A stretch of DNA of 58,755 nucleotides from Bacillota bacterium (GTDB lineage Bacteria > Bacillota > Sulfobacillia > Sulfobacillales > Sulfobacillaceae), in assembly GCA_021797515.1 (NCBI GenBank), contig JAJZZP010000111.1, forward strand, positions 1 to 58,755. The letters run 5' to 3'. The notes beneath the pieces were generated by a model. That model made no database searches, was not told the DNA's origin, and was given only the letters and a program-made list of their open reading frames with translations. The position numbers and the translations under genes are program-made. Of this stretch, positions 9,847 through 17,692 are shown one piece after another. Position 1 is the first letter of the stretch. The number at the start of each line of letters is the position of its first letter.

Positions 9847-10302
9847 TTGGTGGCCAACCGGCTATTGGAGCCCATCATGCACTCGCGACTCCCACCCAAT
9901 GAAACTATTGCCGGGAAACGCGTGAGCGGGGTCCTAGAAGCTCGTTTGAAGAATGTTTTTCGGGAATCTGGACCGCCAATGGATGAGATGCGGTTTACGG
10001 ATCACCGCGTGGGGGACCTCCGCATTCTCAGGCTTATCCGCCGTTGGTTGAAAGTCGGAGTGCTGGAAAGCGGAGAGGTCCACACGAACACGGATGTACT
10101 CGACCCAAGGTTTGAGAAAGTTATCAAGCCGCGCCTCGATGGGGAGGCCTACCCGGTTCGGTATATCGATGACTGTGTCGTGTGCTTTCATCATCAGTGG
10201 GATGAACGGTTTCAGGCCGTGTTGAACCATCGACTCCATAAATTCCCTCTCGACCGAGAGCCGACGAAAACCAACCTGATGGCCTTTGGGCGATCCGCGT
10301 AG
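9847..10302 (+). pseudogene. group II intron reverse transcriptase (LtrA-like), internally deleted remnant
   Basis: The frame resembles the finger and palm region of group II intron reverse transcriptases: an IGDRRIL...RKWLKAGVLE-like stretch reads VGDLRILRLIRRWLKVGVLESGE. Then come FEKVIKPRL and the catalytic YIDD (normally YADD or FADD), followed by a KF-L-KTNLMAFGR-like end. The conserved PQGG..SPLLANIYLH block that should precede FEKV is absent, so an in-frame deletion removed part of the active site. N-terminal and maturase parts are also missing and no intron domain V is recognised. It is a dead fragment next to other insertion debris. Confidence 0.75.
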
Positions 10303-10334
10303 CGAGACGCCCAGGCCGTCGTCGCCAGCGAGTG

Positions 10335-10638
10335 GCGGTGTTCAACGTGGCCTCCGTCGCATGCAACTTCACCAGGGCGCGTCCTAACGCATCATCGGTG
10401 AAACGTCCGCCCCAAATAACACGACGCAGTCGAAGGAGCGATAGAATTCTTCCAGCCGATATACGGCACAGGGATCGACTAAAAAGGCCACCCACCGGAT
10501 ACCGCGAGATTGATGACATCGGGCCGGATCCCCCTCCAACCCGTCGACCCAATCCATGGGATAGGCGGAAATGAATTGTACGGTCGATTCGGAGTGTGTT
10601 GTCGTCTTGATACCAAGGGATCCGATAGCGAGGGCCAT
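10335..10638 (-). pseudogene. IS1634-type transposase N-terminal fragment (DUF4277)
   Basis: Read on the minus strand, one frame gives YRLEEFYRSFDCVVLFGAD. A shifted frame continues with FTDDALGRALVKLH, together matching the start of DUF4277/IS1634 transposases; compare the fuller copy at 14.1 kb with FSDDSLGRALDKL. The rest of the transposase is missing and the frame is broken, so it is inactive debris abutting the reverse-transcriptase remnant. Confidence 0.65.
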
Positions 10639-10761
10639 TCCTATTTGCCGGAATATTCTTCCTATTTATAGGTTCTGCCCCCCTTTCACGCCATCATCGA
10701 AGAACCAGACTCTACCATAAGAAACATTTGGTAGGGTGCGAATTACGGGTTGCAATTCCAC

Positions 10762-10798
10762 CGTGACACGCTCAGGAAATTTACCAGAACGTGTCACG
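10762..10798. terminator. inverted repeat 3' of the orphan gene
   Basis: A perfect 9-bp repeat, CGTGACACG (10762-10770) and CGTGTCACG (10790-10798), is separated by 19 bases. It lies about 15 bp beyond the stop of the minus-strand gene at 10.8-11.2 kb. No clear T-run follows on the minus strand, so a terminator role is only likely. Confidence 0.4.
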
Positions 10799-10813
10799 AT
10801 GTTGAGACTAGTC

Positions 10814-11191
10814 CTAGGAATATGTGGGAACGAAGCGAGTTGACGATTGGCGATTAGGGGCAGCTACGGAGGCTTGGGCAGCCAACTTCCAACCACTGGC
10901 GGTCTCTTGATACATAAGCCAAATATGGTTGTGACTGCTTAGCTCACACTGATAGGCATAAAAGCGATGTGACGACCATGAGAAGCTGACCTCCCATTCT
11001 GGGTGGCGGGCCAAGTATTGCACAAGTTGGCGATATCCTGAAGGGCTCTTCAAAGAATAAAATACTACCGGAGCGCGGTTGGAATAGGCAGTCCACATAA
11101 CACCATAACGGGGAAATGGCGTAAAGATTCGGCGGATAGATGGTAGCCATTGAGCCCATGGATATAGTGAAACGGGTGATATTTGAGACAT
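10814..11191 (-). CDS. orphan protein of 125 aa, function unknown
   Basis: I do not recognise this family. The protein is soluble, rich in Trp, Tyr and Ser, with no signal peptide or membrane segment. The middle (YRQLVQYLARHPEWEVSFSWSS) resembles small substrate-binding or NTF2-like folds only vaguely. It looks like a live gene because the ATG at 11191 has AAGGAAGG upstream and a good promoter lies 30-70 bp further upstream. It is surrounded on both sides by mobile-element debris, which suggests it arrived or was stranded by insertions. The frame is open upstream to 11371, but that part runs into transposase debris. Confidence 0.65.
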   Translation of the reverse strand: MSQISPVSLYPWAQWLPSIRRIFTPFPRYGVMWTAYSNRAPVVFYSLKSPSGYRQLVQYLARHPEWEVSFSWSSHRFYAYQCELSSHNHIWLMYQETASGWKLAAQASVAAPNRQSSTRFVPTYS

Positions 11192-11230
11192 AATGATCCT
11201 TCCTTTTGGGACAATTGTGATTCTCTTCAC

Positions 11231-11259
11231 ATAGTATACCTTGCGCGCCGAATTGTCTA
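11231..11259 (-). promoter_or_regulatory. candidate sigma-A promoter of the 125-aa orphan gene
   Basis: On the minus strand the -35 box is TAGACA (11259-11254), followed by a 17-bp spacer and TACTAT (11236-11231). This predicts a start near 11224 and a leader of about 33 bases that carries the ribosome site. Confidence 0.5.
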
Positions 11260-11265
11260 CATGTA

Positions 11266-11353
11266 ATGACAATGGCCCTGATTTTTTACCGGGAACTCTT
11301 GCTGTGGTTTCCCACGTATTCCTCCAACTTAAATCTAATCGAACGGTTATGGA
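11266..11353 (+). pseudogene. IS630-family transposase C-terminal fragment
   Basis: About 30 codons read FYRELLLWFPTYSSNLNLIE then RLWKF, which is the conserved final-glutamate block of IS630 DDE transposases (YSP.LNLIERLW). Everything upstream and downstream is missing. It stops exactly where the dispersed 173-bp repeat begins, so the repeat junction truncated it. Confidence 0.7.
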
Positions 11354-11526
11354 AATTTCGGCTATTTGCAATCTACGGTTGGATGGTCTTCTGCTTCATC
11401 TCGACGAATTTGGCCTGTTTTGTGCAAAACCTGGTGGATTGGGCCTTCGGAATAATCCTCTGTATTGTGCAAAATACGGTTGGACTACCGCCTGGGTTTG
11501 AGGGTCCTTAATGCACATTCGGGCCG
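11354..11526 (+). repeat. dispersed 173-bp repeat, copy 1
   Basis: This segment recurs in inverted orientation at 22041-22214 with high identity. It opens with GGCTATTTGCAAT at 11360 and contains further related boxes GTTTTGTGCAAAACCTGG (about 11417) and ATTGTGCAAAATACGGTTGG (about 11464). The GCA cores are 56 and 45 bp apart. The opening and the second box also occur in the 307-bp MITE at 24428. Open frames through it are not gene-like. It is probably an end fragment of an ISL3-related element carrying repeated transposase sites. Confidence 0.7.
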
Positions 11527-11682
11527 AATAGTTCATGATTAGTAACGTTAAGCAACATGTGGTCTCCCTGGCTGGCGGCCGCACCTTTGCGCGGTTAGTC
11601 ATGGTGATTCGCGTCCCCGAGTTTATTAAAGGTTCTCGACTCTCTGTGTTTGCGGGGGGGGGGCATACGGAAAAACCCCCGT

Positions 11683-11712
11683 TTGACATGACCCTATTCA
11701 GTGTCATATTAT
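11683..11712 (+). promoter_or_regulatory. strong sigma-A promoter of the ArsR/AHSA1 pair with overlapping inverted repeat
   Basis: TTGACA (11683-11688), an 18-bp spacer and TATTAT (11707-11712) form a near-consensus promoter. ATGAC and GTCAT make an inverted repeat inside the spacer, and CACTA..TAGTG (11723-11734) lies just past the predicted start. Both are plausible sites for autoregulation by the ArsR-type protein encoded next. Confidence 0.65.
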
Positions 11713-11760
11713 CCAAATAGGCCACTAAATAGTGTCTTTTAGCGAGGGGGGGATTTTCCC

Positions 11761-12072
11761 ACGAGAGATGTCTTTAGCGCGATTGCCGATCCCACTCGCC
11801 GCCAGATGCTCGGCGTTCTGGCGCAAGTCGATGAGTTGCCTCTCTACGAGATGACCGCCAAGTTCCACATGGGTCGTACGGGAGTGTCCAAGCATCTGAC
11901 CATCCTTAAAGAGGCCGGGCTTGTAGAGGATCGCAAGGTGGGACGGGAATCCAGGTACCACCTGAACGCCGCTCGCCTGCACGAGGTTCAGGAGTGGGTA
12001 TCGTTCTATGAGCGGTTCTGGACACAACGGATTGATCGTTTGAAGGACCTGCTGGAGGAGGACAACACATGA
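11761..12072 (+). CDS. ArsR-family HTH regulator without a canonical start codon
   Basis: The protein is a typical winged-helix ArsR repressor of the kind that precedes AHSA1 genes: DVFSAIADPTRRQMLGVLA, then a recognition region GRTGVSKHLTILKEAGLV. The conserved N-terminus is in frame from 11761, with GAGGGGGGG eight bases upstream, but the codon in the start position is ACG. No ATG, GTG or TTG occurs between the upstream stop and the internal ATG at 11806, which would delete the first helix. Either ACG initiates weakly, the start codon has mutated, or the protein is N-terminally truncated. It overlaps the next gene by four bases. Confidence 0.75.
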   Translation, partial: TRDVFSAIADPTRRQMLGVLAQVDELPLYEMTAKFHMGRTGVSKHLTILKEAGLVEDRKVGRESRYHLNAARLHEVQEWVSFYERFWTQRIDRLKDLLEEDNT

Positions 12073-12506
12073 GTGAAACCGTTTCGTTGGACTTCGAGAT
12101 AAAGAGCCCCATCGAGCGCGTGTGGCACGCCCTGACAGATCCAACCACCCTTGCCAAGTGGATGTTTTTTGAAACGAACGACTTTCAGCCCGTCGTCGGA
12201 CATCACTTTCAGTTTCGCGGCAAGCAGGCCACAGGCTGGACCGGGATTGTCGATTGTGAGGTACTGAAAGTCGACGAGCCGCATCGGCTGTCCTACGCCT
12301 GGGTGACCGAGGGACAGTTAGGTCAACACCGGGCCACCGTCACCTGGACGCTGACGGCCTCCGACAACGGCATCACCCAGATTCATTTGGAGCAGAGGGG
12401 ATTCGACCGCGAAGCCAAGCAGGAGATCGACGGCGCCAAGTACGGCTGGACGCATCAGCTGAACCAATTGAGGGATCTGCTCACACCCCCAGACATGGTT
12501 CAGTGA
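12069..12506 (+). CDS. AHSA1/SRPBCC domain protein
   Basis: This 145-aa protein has the START-like SRPBCC fold of the AHSA1 (Aha1 C-terminal-like) family. The signatures are PIERVWHALTDPTTLAKWM at the start and GWTHQLNQLRDLL at the end. Such proteins bind hydrophobic ligands in a cavity; the ligand here is unknown. The ATG overlaps the ArsR stop in an ATGA, indicating coupled translation, and pairs of ArsR plus AHSA1 genes are common in Firmicutes and actinobacteria. The frame is intact even though the regulator start is abnormal. Confidence 0.88.
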   Translation: MSETVSLDFEIKSPIERVWHALTDPTTLAKWMFFETNDFQPVVGHHFQFRGKQATGWTGIVDCEVLKVDEPHRLSYAWVTEGQLGQHRATVTWTLTASDNGITQIHLEQRGFDREAKQEIDGAKYGWTHQLNQLRDLLTPPDMVQ

Positions 12507-12662
12507 TGGTCGACGTCAAGCCATGTCGGGTCAACGCTGAGCCTGGGAGCAGAACTGCAGGCAACGCTTCCCAAATTGTCCGGCAGTTCGGGTTGTTTAA
12601 CAACGCTAAGTAGCGGAATTTCTGCTGTGCGCGAAATACAGAAAGAAAAAGGAGGCGTGGAA

Positions 12663-13127
12663 ATGTCGGATATCGTTGATTTTAGCAAGGTGTCAACGGT
12701 TGGGTTAGCGTCGTCACCGGTAGCAGAAGCCCTGGCGGGTTTGCGTGCGAATGAAGCCCGTTACTTTATGAACAAATATCAGCATACGTTTACCGTTGTA
12801 CCCGCCAACGAAAGCCATGAGACATTGGATTACGTCCGCCGCATTTTGAAAGAAGAGCGCGATATTGAGTTGGCCGCCAAAGCTTTAGAAACGTCTCAGT
12901 TTCAAGTGGAAAACCTCAAATTCGCCTACGTGCTTTATGAGGATGGTCTTGCGGTCAACGTCATGTATGCAGTGGACGAGCCGAAGAAGCGAGCGGTAGG
13001 TTTTAAACTGTCTGAGGGGATGGAGGTACCCAAGGAGCTGCAAGGGAAGTTTAAATTTGCTAAGCAAAAGTCTAAACTAGCCGGCACCATTCGTGGTTCA
13101 TTCTTTGTCATTAAAGGGGATTATTAA
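12663..13127 (+). CDS. orphan protein of 154 aa, function unknown
   Basis: I do not recognise the family. The ATG has AAAGGAGG seven bases upstream, so it is translated as a stand-alone gene. The sequence is charged and soluble. The N-terminal half is helical (SSPVAEALAGLRANEARYFM, then a coiled-coil-like LDYVRRILKEERDIELAAKAL). The C-terminal half is probably beta-rich (KFAYVLYEDGLAVNVMYAV), ending in GTIRGSFFVIKG. It sits between the AHSA1 gene and a truncated SnoaL gene in an accessory region, consistent with horizontal gain, but the frame is clean. Confidence 0.65.
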   Translation: MSDIVDFSKVSTVGLASSPVAEALAGLRANEARYFMNKYQHTFTVVPANESHETLDYVRRILKEERDIELAAKALETSQFQVENLKFAYVLYEDGLAVNVMYAVDEPKKRAVGFKLSEGMEVPKELQGKFKFAKQKSKLAGTIRGSFFVIKGDY

Positions 13128-13342
13128 AGCAAGCAAGGGTGCCTGAGGAGGCAATCCAGCCATTGCTGTCGTTCACACTGTTTGTCGTGGCGCAGTTGAA
13201 CCGCCGTGGTTGCTTCGCACGAAAAACTTCACCAGGCTAATCAAGAACAAACGGGGGCGTATGCGCACGAAGCGACCTGCCTGACTCCGGGCAGGAGAGT
13301 GCCGTAAGATGGAACCAAGAATCGTGACGAGGGGTTGAAAAT

Positions 13343-13594
13343 ATGTCGGCGAACCAAAATGTCCACCTCATTGGGCGGTTCCACAACGAGATGTGGAATC
13401 AATTCGATAAAGGTCTCTTCCCTGAATTGTTAGCCGAGGATATTCGGTTCCGGGGTTCCTTGGGCCAATCTGCGGTCGGCTATGGCGAATTCGGTCAATA
13501 TGTGGACTACATCCACAACGCGTTTGCTGACCATGGTGAGTGGAATTATACGATTAGACCTCAGTCCGTAAATGCCGAAGTTATTTCGTCGTGA
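13343..13594 (+). pseudogene. truncated SnoaL-like / NTF2-fold protein
   Basis: The 83 residues match the first half of SnoaL-like polyketide-cyclase or ketosteroid-isomerase-like proteins: LIGRFHNEMWNQFDKGLFPE, then LLAEDIRFRGSLG and GYGEFGQYVDYIHNAFADH. Full-length members have about 130-140 residues, so the C-terminal strands that close the cavity are missing. GAGGGG precedes the ATG. The break lies just before the region that leads into the IS1634 element, so an insertion or deletion probably removed the end. A short functional variant cannot be excluded. Confidence 0.6.
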
Positions 13595-14008
13595 GTCCTA
13601 AGCGGCCGCTAAGCTACTGTGGTTGGGGGATCTGCTCGCTCCGAAGGCAACATGAACTGAATTCCTCTGCTCTCGGGGCCAGTACGCACGAAGCGTGATG
13701 TCTCAGTTGTTGTCATCTCTTAAGACCTTTGTCATAGCACCGTCGCACATCATCGGGCCAACGATGTCCACTTGTCATGGCCCGTCGTCAACCGTCCTAC
13801 GATGCGACTCCACCTTAAGGAAGGAGATGGCTTCGGCTCTCGTCCGCACTTCCGAGGGGTCACAAGTTCCGGCCTTCAGGCCGGTGTCCTTGACGCGATT
13901 GTCATGTGGGTGGCCATTGCAAGACTCCTCGGGTTCACATTTCGAGCAATATTTGTCGACAGCAAGTGATTTTAGTGGTTGCAATTGTTTGCCATATAGC
14001 ATTCTAAC
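13595..14008. other. non-coding stretch with a GC-rich hairpin
   Basis: No gene is supported. A perfect palindrome CCGGCCTTCAGGCCGG (13869-13884) and nearby GC-rich arms resemble the subterminal hairpins of transposons or an old intron end. Overlapping open frames on both strands have no ribosome sites. The last seven bases are the left target copy of the IS1634-type element. Confidence 0.4.
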
Positions 14009-15094
14009 TCGTTTTCCGCACCTAAAAACTTCCAATTTTATTAATTATAGTCAGAATATGCCGCAAAGGAATTTGGCCTCTGCTTGCCGAAGTTTCCCTT
14101 ATGAACATCCTTACACCCACTAGCCGTGTGGTGGGCGCTGCCCCCCTGTTTCGTCACTTGGCCGATGACATCGGCCTCGTGGACCTGATCAATCGCCTGG
14201 TCTCATGGGATCGCGATCACTGTCGGATCTCGCCCGGGGAGCGCCTTTTGGCACTCGTCCTCGATGTGCTCTTGGGCAAATCCCCCCGGTATCGTTTCAC
14301 CGAGCGATGGGCAACAACGGATGTGGCGATCCGCATCGGCGCTGGCCGGGAGGCCACGGATTTTTCCGACGATAGCTTGGGACGGGCGTTGGATAAACTT
14401 GCCCGGGCCCATCCGGCCCGGGTATTGAGTGCCATTGCGGCCCAGGCTTATCTTCGGGAGGAGATTACGTGAGAGAGTGGCCACAGGCATAGTACCTCGC
14501 GCTCCGTGACCGGCGAGTACGCGGGGAGTGACACCGCCCCCGTGCATCCCGCCTATGGACATTCGAAAGATCATCGCTCCGATCTCAAACAAATTCTGCT
14601 GACCCTGTTTGTGAATCGGGAGGGAGTGCCCCGTTTTGGCACCGTCGAGTCGGGGCAGCGTTCCGATAAAACGCTCCATGCCGAAATGCTGGAGCAGTGG
14701 ATCTCCGCTCTGGAACCCGAACAATTAGCCAAACTGCTCTATATTGCAGACTCCGCCCTCGTGACGGGTCCCAACCTGGAGCGTCTCGACCGGCAACAGA
14801 TCCGCTTTGTCTCCCGGTGCCCGGAGACGTTTGGCATCGTGGCCACGGTCAAACAAACCGCGTGGGCAGCGAATCGATGGCAGGCCCTGGGGACCATAGG
14901 ACAGCGCCGCGATGCGGCGCATTATTGGGCTTCGGAGCAAACCGGGGAGATTGCAGGGCGTCGTTATCGCTTGGTCGTCTATCGATCCTCGACCCCAATG
15001 CTGTCAGGTTAAGAAAATATGCGAATTTATGCCATACTCATGAAAAATAATGTGTCGTAGCCCTGCGTAACCCTCTGGACGGACACCTTCCTTT

Positions 15095-16450
15095 TTGCTA
15101 TGGTGTAGGGGGAGGCGGGAGCGTGTGAAAGAGAACACTCGAGCGTTATTTGACAGCGTTGCCCGCCTACTTCAGAAGGCGAGTTTTCAGGCCACGGCCA
15201 AGCAACGGCCCCAAGACTTCACCCGGCATCGCAAAATGGGTTTTTTGGCCGTGTGGAGCGTGAGTTTTAACATGGTGCGCTGTTCCTCACAAATCGAATG
15301 GGATGCGTTTCGCCGAAGCCAGATGCCTCAGGAGGCGAATACCACGACGTATACGAAACCATCATTGGCCGAAGCGCGACAAAAACTTCTCCCTGAGGCC
15401 TTTACGCGGTGGAATGACGCCTTTATTCCACGCTTCTATGCCGATGAGGACGATCAGACCTTTCACGGCTTTCGGTTCCTGGTAGATGGCTCGGTCATAG
15501 AACTCCCGAACATGCCCGCCTTACGGACCGCCTATGGCGAAGCCACGGGCACCGGGGAGTTTGCAGTCGCCCCGGGCCCGGGCGTCCCCTCTCTATGACG
15601 TGGAAAACCGCCAGGTGCTTCATGCGGTGCTGGATCGGTATGACTGTGGAGAGCGGAACCTAGCGTTGGCGCACCTCCAAGCCTTGCGGAGGCTGCTGCC
15701 CCGAGATGGCCGGACGCTCTGGCTCCTCGATCGCGGGTATCCCTCTCGGGCATTTATTCATGCGTTGACCCAGGAGCGGCTGTTTTATGTCATGCGCGTC
15801 CCGAGCACGTTTGTCGATGAAGTGCTGGGAACGACCGAACCTGACGCGACGGTGACGATTCGCATCACCCAGGAACGGGCCCGCCATCTCAAAGCCCAAG
15901 GGACACCGGTGCCGGTCGGCACCGTGCTCACCTGCGTGTCATCAAGGTCGTGCTCCCCACCGGCACGGTGGAAACGTGAGTGAGCCATGTGGGGGCCGAA
16001 GTACTGCCGTACGCCGTGATGCCCCCGCTGTATTTCAAACGCTGGGGTGAGGAAATCCATTGTAGCACCATCAAGGAAACACTCGAGATCGAGCACTTCT
16101 CAGGAACCACTCCGCGGGTGATTGCGCAAGATTACCCTGCGACCGTCTTACTCGCCAACATGGCGGCGGTCATCGAGCACGACGCGCTTGAAACGTGGGC
16201 CGAGACGCGAGATCAACGCCATCTCAAGTACGAGACCTATAAGATCAACACCCATAGGGTGATGGGCAATATGAAAAATCAGCTCATTGCCTGAGTGTTA
16301 GAGGACGATCCTCACACACAACAAACAGCCGATGACGCGCTCATCCGCCAGTGGAGTCGATATGTTGTGCCCATCATTGCGCACCGATCCTACCCGCGCC
16401 GTAAAGGGCGTAAAAGCCACAAATATTCCCCCGCCAAACGGCGGTGTTTG
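15095..16450 (+). pseudogene. IS4-family DDE transposase, frameshifted
   Basis: The catalytic blocks are recognisable in order: FLVDGSVIELPN (first Asp), LWLLDRGYPS (second Asp) and the RWGEEIHCSTIKETLEIEHF block with the final Glu. The reading moves from one frame to another near 15.56 kb and back near 15.96 kb. An in-frame TGA at 16292-16294 cuts off the basic C-terminus (VPIIAHRSYPRRKGRKSHK). At least three inactivating lesions are therefore present. The likely start is near 15095; no good ribosome site stands out. Confidence 0.8.
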
Positions 16451-16526
16451 TCACGCACAGCGGGTCGAACCGGTGTCGCCAGCGGATGGAGACCCTTGAT
16501 ACCCTATCAGATTCGCAATTTTTGCA

Positions 16527-16552
16527 CCGTGCGCGAACAGCGCACGGTTTTT
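16527..16552 (+). terminator. rho-independent terminator of the IS4 transposase
   Basis: CCGTGCGC (16527-16534), a five-base loop, GCGCACGG (16540-16547) and then five T. It lies about 80 bp past the transposase end and inside the IS4 element. Confidence 0.8.
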
Positions 16553-17692
16553 ATCTTCTTCTTTATCTATCAAAGACGACCTTGCATTCTCCTGATCTGC
16601 GATATCTCTGAGCAATTTCGGCCTTCTGTAGGAAAGCTTCTTGCCCTGAGGATTTGGCATATTATGGGTGCCTGTCCTTAACCTGACAGCATTGGAGGGG
16701 CCCCTGGATCGTCGGCGCACGCATACCTTGGATCGCGAAATTAGCCGATCCCGTAGCGCCATGGAACGCGCCGCCCAGGATCTGCAGCAGCAGCGATTTG
16801 CCTGTGTCGCCGATGCGGAGGCCGCCGTGCAGCGATGGCAAGACGCATGGCGGTCGGGCTGGTGTGCGGCAGACACGACGATTGCTGAGGAAACCGTGCA
16901 CCGTCGGCCCGGGCGCCCCCCTTAGGGCCCCTAAGACCCGAGGATAGCTGCCAGGAATGGCGGGTGGCCGTGACGATCGGCGCGGTCGACGCCACGCGTC
17001 GCCAACGGGAACTCGAACGGCGCGGCACCTTCGTGCTGATTACCACGGTGCCGGACCACGAGGTCTCCACCGCGGAATTACTCCGGGAATACAAGGGACA
17101 AATCAGCGTGGAACGTCATTTTCACTTTGTCAAAGACCCCCTGTTTGTCGACGCGTTATTCCTCAAAAAAGCGGAACGGATCGCAGCCTTGGGCTATGTG
17201 CTCCTCATGGCCTGCCTCCTCTATAGTTTACTGGAACGGCGCCTCGGCCGGACGGGGGTATCCATTCCCTCGCCGTCCCGTCGCCTGCTGACGCATCCGA
17301 CCGGCCACCAAGTGGTCCGGGTTGTTGTGTCAACGACAAGTTTAAAATCCTTGCAGGTCGCTACCCATCCCCAGGGTCAGCACCACATCGCCCTCGATCC
17401 CTTGTTTCATCCCACCTTGGAAGCCATCTTAACGGCAGTCGGTATACCAGACAGCACCTTTACGATACCGCCCGTGCGCACCATGACCGTGGTGCCCGAG
17501 CCATTTGAGGAAATGAAGTAAATACCAATTTTTGGGCGCGGAATGTAAGTTCTAACCCAGTTGTGCAAGACAAACGAAAGAATTCCCGTGGGGGAAACAT
17601 CAATAGTTTACAATGTGAGGAGGGCTCAGGGGTGGCGGTGGGTAACCCTTCTTGCTCCTGCCAAATTCACTAAGAAAGTAGTGGACAGCCGA

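Larger units (their letters stand above)
14995..16695 (+). mobile_element. IS4-family insertion sequence inside the IS1634 transposase
   Basis: A perfect 19-bp inverted repeat bounds it: CCAATGCTGTCAGGTTAAG at 14995-15013 and the complement at 16677-16695. The sequence resembles known IS4 ends. The 1701-bp element carries one transposase gene and a 3' hairpin. I found no clear target duplication at the junctions, where only short C/G runs are shared. Because it splits a gene whose two halves still align, the nesting order is certain even though both elements are now inactive. Confidence 0.85.
14101..17521 (+). pseudogene. IS1634-family transposase (DUF4277), multiply disrupted
   Basis: The N-terminal DUF4277 part (14101-14469, ending AAQAYLREEIT) meets an in-frame TGA at 14470-14472. 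The same frame then continues (SVTGEYAGSDTAPVHPAYGH, then SKDHRSDLKQ) to about 14994, where the IS4-type element is inserted. The transposase resumes after 16695 (LDRRRTHTLDREI). A one-base shift in the C-run near 16917 changes frame to the C-terminal third (LLREYKGQISVERHFHFVKD), which ends at 17521. All conserved IS1634 blocks are present in order, so the gene was once complete. Confidence 0.85.
14009..17549 (+). mobile_element. IS1634-type insertion sequence interrupted by an IS4-type element
   Basis: TTCTAAC occurs at 14002-14008 and again at 17550-17556, consistent with a target-site duplication. Just inside are imperfect inverted ends: TTTTCCGCACCTAAAAA on the left, and CATTCCGCGCCCAAAAA when the right end is read inward. 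Between them lies one IS1634 transposase gene in pieces. Removing the 1701-bp IS4-type insert leaves about 1.84 kb, the usual size for this family. The element is dead: nonsense, frameshift and insertion all affect the transposase. Confidence 0.75.

Noticed and set aside
11241..11511. Two overlapping plus-strand frames through the 173-bp repeat as a gene
   Set aside because: Only the first 30 codons of one frame match IS630; the rest is repeat DNA that is present without that gene at 22.0-22.2 kb.
11354..11526. Boxes spaced 56 and 45 bp as a CRISPR array
   Set aside because: Units are diverged and unevenly spaced, only three are present, and no cas gene is near.
13695..14123. Overlapping long frames on both strands left of the IS1634 element
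   Set aside because: Neither has a ribosome site or known family, and they are antisense to each other; a GC-rich hairpin region explains the openness.
17561..17692. 44-codon N-terminal extension of the MFS transporter
   Set aside because: The extension lies in DNA just outside the IS end and has no membrane or family character; the family start fits 17693.
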